DNA of 64,000 bases from Cytidiella melzeri (GCA_022592445.1 JABYQR010000023.1:62001-126000); one strand, 5' to 3'. Positions 34,767-46,165 are shown, counted from the stretch's first letter. The notes: generated from the letters alone by a model not told the origin. Translations and numbers: made by a program.

Positions 34767-37174
34767 CATTTCACTTGCCATATTATGGGATACACACTGA
34801 TAGACATACTGAACACAATGGTCATACTACAGAAATAAACTGTGATCTGTCAATAACAGTTGATTAAGGATGCAAATGTTCAGTTGCAATATACATGCTC
34901 TACTATAAATTGAACACATCCTTTCATTCAAGATGTATAACATTCAAATCACATTTTGGACTTCAGGAATTGTATCTTGCCACTTGCTGGCCCTACTCCT
35001 GCAAGTACTACAGTTACAATTCCTGAAGAATGAAGAAGAATTGTTCCAGTGTGCTCCAGCACATTGATGCCTTTTCAGATGTGACCTTTTTGTCCCCCAA
35101 AGTGTGGGAATCTGATGGCAGAATACAGAAAGTAACCGTGTCAATAACAAAACAATGAATACAGCTGATGGCATCACACTGGCCTTGTTATCAGCCCTTT
35201 GTGACTTTGTATCAAATCACTTTTGCAATCAAAATGCAGTTTTTGATTTTTACAGACTGCACATGGGTACAAATCTGTACATATAATACACCATTGGATA
35301 GCCCTATCTTGTGGAAACATCTTGGTACAACATCCTGTCAATTGAAGTGGAATTGAGCAAGTTATGGCCTGTCTACTGAAAAAGGTCACTCAGACTCAGA
35401 TTCAAACTGCACTCTTGCTATGATGTCAAATTCTGGTCAGGTACATGTGCAGCAGTCTACAGACATTGCTTGCTCTCTGAACAAGGAATACAATTAGAAG
35501 ACATGCCACACATAGTATTGGCTCTGAGCAAGAGTTACCAGTACTTTGGAAGCTAACTACCAAATCTCAATCCCTACATTCTTGGACAATGTAAATTTGT
35601 GGCTGCATTAGTGGTGAGTACTGTATCTGATTGTTTCACAATATCACAACTGTTAGTTGCTCTCTAAGCATGAGTTACAATCAGAACACAGCCTGTGGCA
35701 GTTCCAATGGGGTGAGGCAGTTCAGACATCAACAGGACATAGTTGCATCAGCAGCAAGCACTGCATTTGATAGTTCCACAAAGTTTCACAACCACTAGTT
35801 GCTCTATAAGCAGGAGTTACAATCAGAACACAGCCTGTGGCAGTTTCAATGGAGATGAGGCAGTTCATACATCAGGCAGTTCTAGTGGGGCTGAGGCAGT
35901 TCAGACATCAACAGGACACGGTTGCATCACCACAGAGCACTGCCTTTGATTCTTTCACACAGTTTCACAACCACTAGTGGCTCTATAAGCAGAAGTTACA
36001 ATCAGAACACAGCCTGTGGCAGTGTCAATGGAGATGAGGCAGCTCATACCTCAACAGGTATCAAGCCCTTCATTTCTTAAGCAAGCAATTTTCTGTCACC
36101 AGCAGTGAACACTGCACAAGATTCATGATAAGATATATGAATCCCCTTGCCACCATTAGTGACTACCCTCATCAATGTATGGCTTGTTTTCCTGCAACCA
36201 AACTTATCATTTGTAGTACAGTCACTTTATCCCAGATCAAGTTGCCTATCAACGGTGTCCCCAATAGAAAATGCCTGTAATACAGTAAATTTTCATGACC
36301 AGATGGCTTGGCAAGGTTCTTACCAGGAACAGAGTTGTTTACTCAGGTTCCTTGTGGTAACAAATTCAGAGGTGCAATTAACTACATGCTAGATGATTTG
36401 TTCAATTTGCTATCAATAACATAATCACTTGCAACCCTGCTCCTGCAGTTTACCAAATTGTTTCTAGAATATTTAACATAGTTCAACACCATCAAGAAGA
36501 AGATGCATGTCAAACAATCTTTATCTCCATGCTCTACTCCACAAACTTGTACATGTTTTAATTCTGTACTCACACCCATTGTTGCACTTCAAACAATGCA
36601 GCACAGTCCCTCTTCTTTCATGAATAATTGTGTGCTCCAGTGGAGACAAACCACCAAATTACTATACATTAACCATTGAAGAAGCTATTCCCAACAGAAT
36701 TACTTGTTCAGGCTGCTACAAGCACCAAGTTTACTTACAAATCTAGCTCCAAAAGTAATATTTTATTCAATCTTCAGGAATTGTACTTGCCGCTTGCCGG
36801 CCTTGCTAACTCTAGTTATGAATCAGCTCCCAAAACACTAGTAATTCTTTCTCAGAGAGCACATAATGGTGGTAAATTTCTGAGGTATTTACTACCTGTG
36901 AGCTATATATTACAAATAAAAGATAGTATTATTACTAACATTATCACCCACAGCAATATTAGTGCCCAATATGGTAATCCCCTGCCACTTCCTATTTTTC
37001 CCCTCTTGCTGTGTCCGCTCTAATGCACTTCTTGCCATCACCTCCAACTCGTCCTTGCCCTTGTTGCCCTCCTCCTCGCCACTCATTGTTCAGTACACGC
37101 TTGTGGCATGGTACCGACTTGACACGCCTTTGGCGTAGTCAAAAACCGCATTGAGCAGTCTGACGACACTCGTT
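34767..37174. other. CpG-depleted non-coding DNA right of the Gypsy element
   Basis: Continuation of the CG-poor region interrupted by the Gypsy insertion. It contains the tandem repeat at 35632-36058 and two related segments (about 34966-35010 and 36775-36810, both with AATTGTA[T]CTTGCC) but no gene. Confidence 0.55.
35632..36058 (+). repeat. Tandem repeat, about 150-180 bp unit, 2.5 copies
   Basis: Each unit starts with a TTTCACAA..CACAACC/CACAACT motif, then GTTGCTCTATAAGCAGGAG or a variant, then GTTACAATCAGAACACAGCC and CAGTTCAGACATCAACAGG. Copies begin at about 35635, 35785 and 35963; the second has a short internal duplication of the GAGGCAGTTCA part. Confidence 0.7.
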
Positions 37175-37179
37175 CGCAG

Positions 37180-37893
37180 TGTCACAGATTTTCAATGTTT
37201 CTACAAGACTTGCCTTATCAGGCAACGGTATTATTGGGAATATTTAAGCGCTTATCAGGCGCTTATCCAGCACTTATCCGGCGTCTATTTAGGCACTTAT
37301 CCAGCACTTATCAGGCGCTTATTCCAGCGCTTATTCTCAGTGCCTATCAATTGATGCGCTGATGCACCTCCTGTCTCTGATGCGTTGATGCGCTCCTTTC
37401 CTTATCTGTGTATCACATGATGGAACTCTCTGGAACCTTGTGGAACATGCTGGAACTATGATGTCATAGTATAGAACATTCCATTAGATGATGTCATAGT
37501 TCTTAGAACCTTCTGGAAAAGTCTAGCCTTGGCTTAGAACAAGCTAGAGCAAGTCTAGCCTTGGGACTGGGTCATGGGGTCAGGTCATGGGGACAATTGC
37601 TATTGGTTGATTATTGAAGTGGCACCACTAGCGCATAGGGCATGCTTAGTAAGGTAGATTACTTTGCTTACTCATGTAGGTATTAGGGGTCTTAGGGTAG
37701 TACCTGGGGTCCTCTCCTTCATGTATATATAGAGGCACTCCTGAGGGCATATCCCCTCAGTCTTATCCACTCTGTTGATCAAGGACTACTTCGTACTCCC
37801 CAGTACACACTCTTACCCACACTCTACTCTCTATCTCACTATCTCCCCTTCAAGTTTATCAACTATCTGGTGAGTGTAACCCTTACTGTTACA
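37180..37893. repeat. Solo LTR, 714 bp, with CGCAG target duplication
   Basis: Begins TGTCACAG and ends CTGTTACA, a near-perfect terminal inverted repeat, and is flanked by CGCAG at 37175-37179 and 37894-37898. Inside is a TATA motif (GTATATATAGAGGCACTC, about 37722) followed by CT-rich sequence, as in an LTR promoter. It is unrelated to the 756-bp Gypsy LTR and has no internal region nearby, so recombination between two LTRs probably left it behind. Confidence 0.8.
37243..37335 (+). repeat. Minisatellite of CTTATC(C/A)(A/G)G(C/G)(A/G) type inside the solo LTR
   Basis: Seven or more imperfect 11-15 bp units built on GCGCTTATCAGG / GCACTTATCCA stand in a row. Confidence 0.7.
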
Positions 37894-38149
37894 CGCAGGC
37901 CAGACGCAAAGGAGGTCTTGTGGGGTACGACTGGGATAGGATTGGGCAGGTTTGCTTTACCTAGCCACGCAGCTGAGCCCCGGTTGCACCCACTTGAACG
38001 GTAAGTCATGTCAGTCATCTTTCTCATCTCTCTTTCTCCATACAACATGTCTGTGGGAAGGTGCAAGAACAAGCGGCCACAGAGTTACTTAAGCCGTCTC
38101 ACTCAATCCGACTGCAGATGTGTCTGTCATCATTGGTTACAACAGTGAG

Positions 38150-38480
38150 TTGTTGTTGCCCTCACCCTCGCCCTTGTTGTTGCCCTCACCCTTGCCCTTG
38201 CCCTTGCCCTCGTTGCCCTCGTTGCCCTCGTTGCCCTCGTTGCCCTTGCCCTCACCCTCTCCCTTGCCCTCATTGCTCTCACCCTCTCCCTCGTTGTTGC
38301 CCTTTCCCTCTTCCTTGTTGCCCTTGTTGTTGCCCTTGCCCTCTCCCTTGTTGTTGCCCTTGCCCTTGACTGCTCTCACTCTCACTTTTTCCTTTTCTCT
38401 CGCCCTCTCCCTTCCATGTCCTCGCCCTCAGTGTTTCTGGTCCTTGCCCTCTCCATTCCGCACCTTTGCCCTTGCCGTTG
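38150..38480. repeat. Compound pyrimidine-rich microsatellite
   Basis: Runs of CCCTCGTTG, CCCTTGCC, CCCTCACC and CCTTGTTGTTGCC alternate for about 330 bp. Long frames on both strands here (Leu/Pro/Ser on plus; Gly/Asn/Glu/Lys on minus) are products of the repeat and not genes. Confidence 0.85.
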
Positions 38481-38694
38481 CTCTCAGCCTCACCCTCACT
38501 GCTGGTTTCACTCCTGCTTTTGCTATCTCAGTTGTTGTAGACACCTGTATTGTTCTGGGACTGCCTGTGGCGTCCAATTGCTCCTGCATCTCATGCAACT
38601 GTGTTGCCCAGCTGCATAAGTTGGATTGTACAGACTCTGAGGTGAGTTCTGTCACAAGCTGCATACATCCTTACCGATGTCCATCTCCATCTAG

Positions 38695-38880
38695 ATGGTG
38701 CACCACAGGCTCAATGAACGGGAGGCCAACCCCAATCCATATGTCAACTTCATCATTTCTCTGCCAATCCGGGATGCAGCTGCCCAGGAGGATGCCAGAC
38801 AGCTGCTCCAAGCCTTGATGGCGCAGGTCAAGCCTGTCATGAAGGCTCATCAACTTCAGGTGAACAGCATCGAGGAGGTA
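38695..38880 (+). pseudogene. Fragment of a WLM-domain (Wss1-like) protease gene
   Basis: The frame MVHHRLNEREANPNPYVNFI continues with about 40 further residues and ends NSIEE at a GT donor, matching the N-terminal part of fungal WLM-domain proteins, the DNA-protein-crosslink protease group. The next exon, which should carry the domain core, is not found: after a possible acceptor near 38938 the reading differs and stops soon. The zinc-binding region is therefore missing. It is probably a captured or decayed first exon among repeats. Confidence 0.6.
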
Positions 38881-39869
38881 TGCCCATGTCAGTTCAAGCG
38901 ACTACATGTATGGGGATTCTGACTGCGTTATGTTCAGTACCATGGTGTGCACACTGTATGTGCTAATCTTATTATACAAAGATTGCGTATTGATGGCTAA
39001 CACCTCTTCACAACGAACAAATCAGACCATCTGGCATGTTCCGTTTGTGGTACACCTAGAGGTGAAAGTGACTGGGAAGGGGTCTCCAGATAAACTGCCT
39101 TTTGTATTGTACTATGAGCATTGAATTCACAATTTGTTTGTTTATGTAAATTGCTACTGAGAACCTGAAGTTCATGCCTCAAGAAAGAAGTGGCATCCTT
39201 ACCTGGTAAGCACAGCAAATCAACATAGACTTTGAAAATGAACAGGTGCTCACACCCTTTGCATACTGAAGTAGCACCTTTATCTATGCGGTGATTGGCG
39301 TGTTTGATCTTTCAACAGTCAACGTCAACAGTTAATCAGCAAAGCATTGGTGAAGGTCCCAATACAAGTTGAAGAGATTGAGGTCATTCACATACTCATG
39401 AATTCTTGAAATGTACCATTCACATTGTATATGCACTTTTCCTTATTGACACACTCTATATTGTCTCGCCATGATTGCACCACCCCACTACTCCCCACCC
39501 CACCTCCCCATCCTCCTCTCCCCTTCTCTCGCTCTTTCTATGCCTCTTTCACCCTTGCCCATCCAGCCCCTTCTCCCACCTTTCCTGTCCCTATCCCGTT
39601 GTAGCCCTTGCGCCATCCCTGTCTTTTCTAGTTCGCATGCCTGATGTGCCTGACTGTCTCACATTTCTATCTATTCTTGTTGCCATCTCAACCCAAAACA
39701 TTTTTCTTTGCTGGGGATTTCCTTTTTGGTAACTATTATTCTTCTCTGCATCATCATCTGGAATAATGCTATCTTTTGATTGTAAGCAGCTCCTGTGAGT
39801 CATTGTACCTATAGGTAGGAACACAGGTTAACCTACAAATACCTGTAGGTAACTTACACCCATGTGCAA
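38881..39869. other. Repeat-rich non-coding stretch
   Basis: No gene recognised; a C/T-rich patch lies at 39475-39620. Confidence 0.35.
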
Positions 39870-41360
39870 CTCTGTATTGTAGTGTTATCTACCACCTGGT
39901 TAGTGCCACGTGTATCTCCACTCAGACATTAGCACAGTGCTATCTTACACAGGGTGTTGCCCTCTGATGAGACTGTGATAGGAACTCTGAGGAGTGTTTC
40001 ATGTTTTCCTACATAAATACCATTGCCGATCCACTTCTGTCTCCTCAACTTTGAGAGTCCCTTCCAAGTATTTGTTGACCCAACTCACACAAGCTAGCAC
40101 TGGTTGGTATGTATTGTTCCCACTCTGTGATTTCAAAGCTCTTTCTGAGACATGTTGTAGCATACTTGTGTCCAGACTCATAACATCTCAAAATTACTGT
40201 TCCTTCCTTACTCTACATCATGCACTCCTCTGCCATTGCCACTCTTGCATTACTTGCTACCATTGGTTCCACTGTGTCTGTGCCCATCTCTCCTAGTGTT
40301 GTGCCCTTGGATACCCCATCAGATACTTCTACTGTGGCCACTTCTGAGAGCAAGGTTGGCAATAGCGGCACAATGGAGTTTGCAATGGGAATACCCCATG
40401 GAAGCATGTTGGGTGACCACACCCTGTGAGTCAACTCTGCTAGTGAATGTAACATGTAATAATCAGTTTGCTCTTTGTAGCAGTGCACAAATGGACCCCA
40501 GTGCCAACTCAGCAGCACAGAGGCAGCCACAGACAACACATTGTGAAGAACCTGCCAAGCTTGTACAGCTTCCTGATCACCAGGATGATGACAATAGCGG
40601 TGAGTTGGCCTTACACAAGGTTGCCAATCATGCCAGTGCAATGTTCATCAGACTCACCCAATTATTAGGCACTCAGTAAGCCAAATCTGCTCATCAATGT
40701 TTCATGTAATATTGAGTTTGCTCTCTGCACTGTCTGCAGCCCTCATCACAAAGAACCTACTAGAGAGTTTGCAAAGCTACTCACCCGCCAGCCCCCTTCA
40801 GGTGAATCCCTCCTGCCGCAGCATGTGTATCTGCCACAGCAGGCACAGGGGCAAGAGCAGGTGCCAGCGGCAGAGGGAGTTAAAACCAATGCACAAATTG
40901 TATATGATGCAGCAAAGATGGCTGGTGCGGTAGGTGCAGGATATCTTTTAACAACAGGAGCAAACTCACTGTGAGTGCACTTGAATCAACAATGCATGTG
41001 ATGTTGAGGATTTCTCTCTCTGCAGTGTAGCTGGCATGACCAAGAAGCCTTGAAAATGTCATGATATAATTACCGAGAGCTTTGCCAATTTGGCCAATCC
41101 AATTCTCTCCTGGTAGATAGTCTTCCACCTATTGGAATTGCCTCAACAAATGACAGGGACTCTGATATCCATGGCTTTGGTTGAAGAAGGGGATCAATGT
41201 GATGATTTGCAATGTGATGCTTGCTCTATGTGACTCTCTGTTTAGTTGGAAGTGTGAATACAGTTGGCTTTAAAGAGCTGCTGTACTTGTCTCAGCTGAA
41301 TAGCATGTATGCAATATACATTTTGCATCTCGGAGACTGTAAGTTTAAGTAGTTTTGAGT
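39870..41360 (+). repeat. Repeat block B: CpG-depleted paralogue of block A
   Basis: It aligns with block A from its upstream region (about 39883 with 21160) through the gene to the downstream sequence (about 41330 with 25290), but without the 2.7-kb insertion. Where A has CG, B mostly has CA or TG, for example in the signal-peptide region 40221-40293 against 24378-24450. Confidence 0.7.
40220..41053 (+). CDS. Small secreted protein, repeat-block family, copy B
   Basis: Four exons (40220-40425, 40481-40675, 40740-40970, 41026-41053) give 219 aa with consistent phases. Signal peptide MHSSAIATLALLATIGSTVS, then a Ser/Thr-rich region, then two similar modules in exons 2 and 3. Each contains a Glu-Pro/Ala-Lys-Leu core (EEPAKLVQLPDHQ; REFAKLLTRQPPSG) and ends in an Ala/Leu-rich hydrophobic stretch (SAMFIRLTQLLGT; MAGAVGAGYLLTTGANS). 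The three introns resemble each other and the single intron of copy A, which suggests an exon-plus-intron duplication. The frame is intact although the surrounding DNA is CpG-depleted, so it may still be under selection. No function is assignable. Confidence 0.6.
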
Positions 41361-42837
41361 ATTTGAAGCGACTGCTTGTGTGTGTACTGCACTCAAGTCA
41401 TACTCAACATTTGAGGCCCAATGGTGTTTTCTATGAGCCGCAGCAAACAACAGTGCCTTTTTTACTGTCAAGAATGGAACAAGTTGTCGTTGAGTGGCAC
41501 AATGTTATGATGATGAAGGCTCTCAGTGGCTATCATGAAAAGTGGATAGAATTGTGAGTGTCTAGTGTTAAAAGTAGGCAATGCACATCTCAGAACGATG
41601 GCTCATATTGTACTGCTCGTCCATGGTACTCATGAAGAGCTGAGCTACAGGTTGCCCCCAATTACTTCTCAGCGCTTTCCTTAGCAGCTATCAGTCTTAT
41701 TGTGATCGTACAGAAGTACGTATGTCTTTCATGTACTTCTCATTGTATCCTTAGTTGTAGGAATCCTTGAGCAACACCCCGAGAGATACTTCAAGTTGCA
41801 CCGAACGCAGCTGTCAACCTGGTGCGTGTAAGATTGCATAAATATGACAGGCATTTCCATGGCGATACAGGCATAATCTGAGCCTGTATCGCCATCGAAG
41901 GACCGACTCGGAGTACCGAGTACCAGTGCCCGCTCGAGATCTTCGATGTGTCGGACGACTCGGATATTGTAGTGCAAGTACTGAGGGAAAGGAGGTCTCG
42001 TTACGGCTGGCGTAATAGCAAGCTCACTTGTGAAGTGTGTACTGTGACATGTTTTTGACAATTTATCCGGCCATGTGCTGCATGTAGCATGCACTTCTTG
42101 ATATCTCGCACCCGGACTGACCTGTCTCCGATATCCTGTCCATAGGCTGTTGTAGATCTATAGAACAGACAGCCAAGTGAGTTATGAGGGAACATATGGT
42201 TTGAGGGATGTGAGGATGCTACGGTAAGTGCACCGCAGTAGTTGGCGATGTTGGTAGGCTGGTGGAATTCGATGGTGAATTCAGAGTTCATCCAATTAGC
42301 GCTCGTAGATGGCTGTGTCCGGCAGACTCCTTTGCCCTTTCTGTTCAAACTATCCCGCCAACACGCTACATGACTGATACGGCTCTCGAAAATGCGAAGG
42401 AGGTACAGTCATTCAAGCAGCTTGGTGATGAGGAGCAAGTAAGTACAGCACTCTTGGACGCGCTCGCACTGATGATGGTCGTAACAGCACGGTGTCATAC
42501 ACTACTCATATCATTCGCGGACATGATAACACTTTCGACCAAGCAACCGTTCTCAGGAAGAAGAGGTTGGGCTGTCTCTTCCGCCTCTATTGCAGCCATC
42601 TCGCAGCCCCACAACCGTTTAGCGGATGGTTGCTTGCGCTCGTAGCAAAAGGGGCGTAAATGAAGTACATATAAGCCCAGAGAAGACAGTCACCACCCCA
42701 TACTACGAGTCGCACAGGACGTGTGTTATTGTCTTCGATTATACTTGGCTCGACACCCCCGGCGGGTCTTCACACACTTCGAACGCAGAGCGTAATCTTC
42801 GACGACCTTCTTCACCAGCCAGTTCAATTCCTTTGCC
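41361..42837. other. No recognised gene
   Basis: Open frames at 42262-42645 (plus, 127 aa), 42348-42001 and 42094-41729 (minus) have no domain I recognise and no convincing splice structure. From about 41750 CG dinucleotides become frequent again, marking the end of the depleted region. Confidence 0.35.
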
Positions 42838-43708
42838 ATGTCTTCTGCACCATCTCTGGTTCGAGCCTTGCCGGTCATGCGCTGGATTACCCTCGGTAGG
42901 CAGATAAGGCTTGTTCCAAGTGAGCATTACTGACAACCGCGCCTCAATTTCTAGGATGCCTTGTGGTGTTCTCCTTCGTAGTACTAGGTGCAAGCGCTAA
43001 CTACGTAGCCATCGTGGCGACCAATGGAGCTATTCCAGACCCTCGCGCTGGTTTCTCAGTGGCGGTTCCAGTCCTTACTACCGTATTCATCAGCCCCATG
43101 TGAGCCAAGCTACGTTGACGTTCTTCCACTGTTTTACTCACAAGGTTTTGTCTCAGGCTCTTCATCGATTTGTTCCGCAGGAATGCCTTCACATCTATGA
43201 TCAGCGTTGAGCTTCCCGTACTCGGTTCGTGTACAGCCTATAGAGCTTTCCTGCCGAGTAAATATTCACACTAAAATGATAATTTTGCTAGGGTTCTTCT
43301 TCACTTTGTGGCTTGGAGCGACTGCTTGGACCACCAGCTTCTTGGTCCAGATTATGCCGATTTGCAACGGGAATTTGGACAATGATATCGTGCGGAGCAT
43401 ATGCATGGATGTTCAACTCACCACCGCGTTTGGCTGGTTGAACTGGATAGTTTGTCAGTCCTTCTCTTCCTTTTTTGCCATTTTACCGAGCGAACGACAT
43501 CTGATGTAAAACCTCACACATAGTGCTTGTGTACTTCGTCATGCTGCTGACCATCTCGATCATCGGTGCAAAGAAGGGAGCATCCGTGTGGACGTCGTCT
43601 GTCCGCGACTGCGATTTCGGGTACGGCAGCTCGAAGGCAAAGCTGCGAGACCGATTTGAGGCGACACGCGACGCACAGTTTCCTGTCAAATTTGGAGAAA
43701 GTGCGTAG
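42838..43708 (+). CDS. MARVEL-like four-helix membrane protein, copy 2
   Basis: Five exons (42838-42895, 42955-43099, 43157-43224, 43292-43453, 43524-43708) give 205 aa. Exons 1 and 3 have the same lengths (58 and 68 nt) as in the copy at 19236-20148. Hydrophobic segments: CLVVFSFVVLGASANYVAIV, AVPVLTTVFISPMLF, PVLGFFFTLWLGATAW and VYFVMLLTISIIGA, then a polar tail with GASVWTSSVRDCDFGYG that resembles the SVSVWTSTVRDAF of copy 3. The last donor is GTCAGT at 43454, chosen because it keeps the fourth helix in frame. Function unknown. Confidence 0.7.
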
Positions 43709-43984
43709 AAGTTTCCGGAAATACGGTTAGCCCTTCTACGTCCCTGCACCGCATGTCTGGCTCGTCACTCCCATCGAGCACATCGTGCCTTGCAGTGTCA
43801 AAGTACCGTACTATGCAATGTGATGCGCGTATGACATGACAATTATAGTCGAAGCAGATGCAATAGCTTGTGAGTTATCAACATGGACTGGTCAACGCGT
43901 GGCAAGGTATGCAGTGCTTTGTCATTTATAATTCCGAGTGAACTGATACTTCCAGGCCGTAACAGTTTGTCATGAGAGCACCTC

Positions 43985-44215
43985 GATATTCACACGTGCG
44001 TTGAGGACCCTTTCCAGATGAACATGGCGCTTCGCTGTAATCAACGTGCCGTACCCTTACAATCAGTGGTGAGGCTATTAGCAATGTACTACATCCGAGT
44101 CACAGGGCCTTCAAGTGCCAAAGTACTGATGCTTCGAGGGACTAGCCACGCTGATACCAAGTCATATCTAGGCTGTGCCACGATATAAGAGGGCGTGCTT
44201 TTCACTCACAAAGGG
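43985..44215 (+). repeat. Upstream half of a tandem duplication (lectin promoter, copy 1)
   Basis: Matches 45945-46165 over about 220 bp (shared stretches such as ATGAACATGGCGCTTCGC and GGGCGTGCTTTTCACT). It contains GATATAAG at 44182, a likely TATA box about 110 nt before the lectin start. Confidence 0.75.
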
Positions 44216-44297
44216 CCAGAGACTGCACCGCGTTCCAACGTGCAGCACACACCCTTTTTTCCATCTTAACCCACATTTGAGAAGCGGTTCAGTAGCC

Positions 44298-45941
44298 ATG
44301 ACACAGGTATATTTTTACATGCCTTGTTATCCCGCCAAGTTGGAGAGCTTACATCTGTTCCTCAGGGACTTATCACTGTCTGCCCCTCAGTCACCAAGAA
44401 TGGGGTTCGCCTTTACTCGAAGATGGCTGACGGCAAGGTCATTGCTGAGGCCAACTGCACTACCGAGCAGCAGATGCACGCTGCTCAGACTGCTGGAGAT
44501 CGCTGTACGTCGTTGTTGCTGTCGATCTGCCATCACACCGAGGTGCCGCTGACTATGGACCTTGTTCAGCTATCCTCCGTGAAGATAAGGGATGGTACCA
44601 CAGCAAGTCCCAACTCGCATCGTGTGACTGTACAGGATCGTGCCGTTGACACTGGCATGTCCGGCATCTCTAGCTGGATGGTTCAACAGCGACTCGCAAA
44701 GCGCTCTGTGTGCTTGCACGGTAAGGCTCCCCCTCTTCTATCATCTCATGCTCTGCTGGGTTTGCTTATGGCTATTCGCTTCATTGGCGTAACACAGTTG
44801 AACGACGTGGACACACTCGTCTTCTTCGAGTCCGGCGGCTCTATCAATTACATTATCGACAGCACCCCGCTCGGTAATTCTTCGTCGGCAGCGACTTGCA
44901 AAAACGCGGAGAAGAACGAGGTACCGAACACGCCTTTGGACAGCATCAACGTCATGCATGGCAGTAAGCTCGCAGTCGTTGGGACTTCAGATCTTGGCAA
45001 AGCCGTGCTGTTCTATCAAGACAGGCAAGGGTATCTATGCTATCGGTGAAACATTTTACGTTTCCACACTCCTGTTATACAGTGTTGCTGAACAACCACG
45101 GTAGAACTGCGGAAGGGTTGATATGGGATGATGTACCCGTTCGTTTGTGCAAAGCGGCAAAGGGAACCGGAATTGCTGCCCTTGGGTGGTCTGGTGTGTG
45201 ATCTTTTACTTCTGCTTCCGATCTAAAAACATCTCATTTACCGCATGACTTGACAGGGCTGAAGCACATCCGTGTGTATTACCAGGACGAAGGATACACT
45301 GTGCAAGAATACTGCGGTGTCTTTGGTGGAGACTGGTAATCCTAATCGTCGACATATTTCCTTTTGCTGACCGTTTCGATGATGTCTATTTCGCAGGACG
45401 AAGGGTGCAACCATCGCGGACGAGGTCACTTCGCTGACCAATCTCAGTGCCGTCCATTGGTTCCATCCGACCCAAGGATCTGAAATAAGGTACGTCAGCT
45501 AGCGCGTAGTAAATCGAACCACAAACAATACTGAGGGCTGGTCTCAGGATGTATTATCAAAAAGGGGATAGAATTGCAGAGAAATGCTGGGGCGTTCAGG
45601 CGCATAAATGGTCGCCGTGAGTATACTACTCCTGCAGCTCAGTCTCTATTGTGTTGACCGCGCCAACTTCCCTTCCTTCAGTGGACCGACTCTGTTCAGT
45701 GGCCTCCCGGTAAACAGCAGCATCAATGCATTCATTCGAGACCTCAAGGCTGATTGGCCGGTGCTCTCGCTGTGGGCCGCAACCCAAGGCAAAGTACGTA
45801 TACGCCAGATTATCACAGCTTTGGCGGGATTTCGATGAACTCATTTTTTATTATTCCAAGGACCTCCATCAACGTGTTTACTATCACGGCAATGGATGGG
45901 GTGGCGATGATCATTATAAGCTGCCACGTTCCCCTGAGTAG
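44298..45941 (+). CDS. Fucose-specific lectin-like beta-propeller protein
   Basis: Eleven exons (44298-44306, 44366-44504, 44570-44594, 44636-44720, 44798-45045, 45105-45193, 45257-45335, 45397-45489, 45548-45616, 45682-45793, 45861-45941) give 342 aa. Repeated blade motifs of the Aleuria aurantia-type fucose lectin family are visible: DTLVFFESGGSINYI, AVLFYQDRQGYL, LKHIRVYYQDEGYTVQEYC, EIRMYYQKGDRIAEKCW and QRVYYHGNGWG. Each propeller blade ends in a Trp/Gly turn, and fucose pockets lie between blades in known members. No signal peptide is seen, as in most fungal members, which act as cytoplasmic or non-classically exported carbohydrate-binding proteins in development or defence. The first coding exon is only 9 nt (Met-Thr-Gln). 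The tiny exon 3 was placed to keep the GW-containing blade in frame. A truncated tandem copy follows downstream. Confidence 0.8.
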
Positions 45942-45944
45942 CTT

Positions 45945-46165
45945 TACACACACGTTGAGTACCCTTTCCAAATGAACATGGCGCTTCGCAGTAATTAACG
46001 TTCCGTACCATTCCAATTAGTGGTGAGGATATCAGCCGTGTACTACATATAAGTCACAGGCCCTTTTGGTACCGAAGTTATGATACTTGGAAAGAATAGC
46101 GACGTTGAGACCCAATCAAATCTAAGCTGTGCTACGACATGAAAGGGCGTGCTTTTCACTGACGA
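45945..46165 (+). repeat. Upstream half of a tandem duplication (lectin promoter, copy 2)
   Basis: Second copy of the 43985-44215 segment, lying directly after the full lectin gene, about 1.96 kb from the first copy. Confidence 0.75.

Noticed and set aside
38061..38818. Long Leu/Pro/Ser or Cys/Pro frames, and the Gly/Asn/Glu/Lys frame on the minus strand (38385-38137)
   Set aside because: Translations of a pyrimidine-rich microsatellite; frame openness follows from repeat composition.
44298..45045. Lectin gene as a frameshifted pseudogene
   Set aside because: An initial reading hit stops, but placing a 25-nt exon at 44570-44594 and an acceptor at 45104 gives one open frame of 343 codons.
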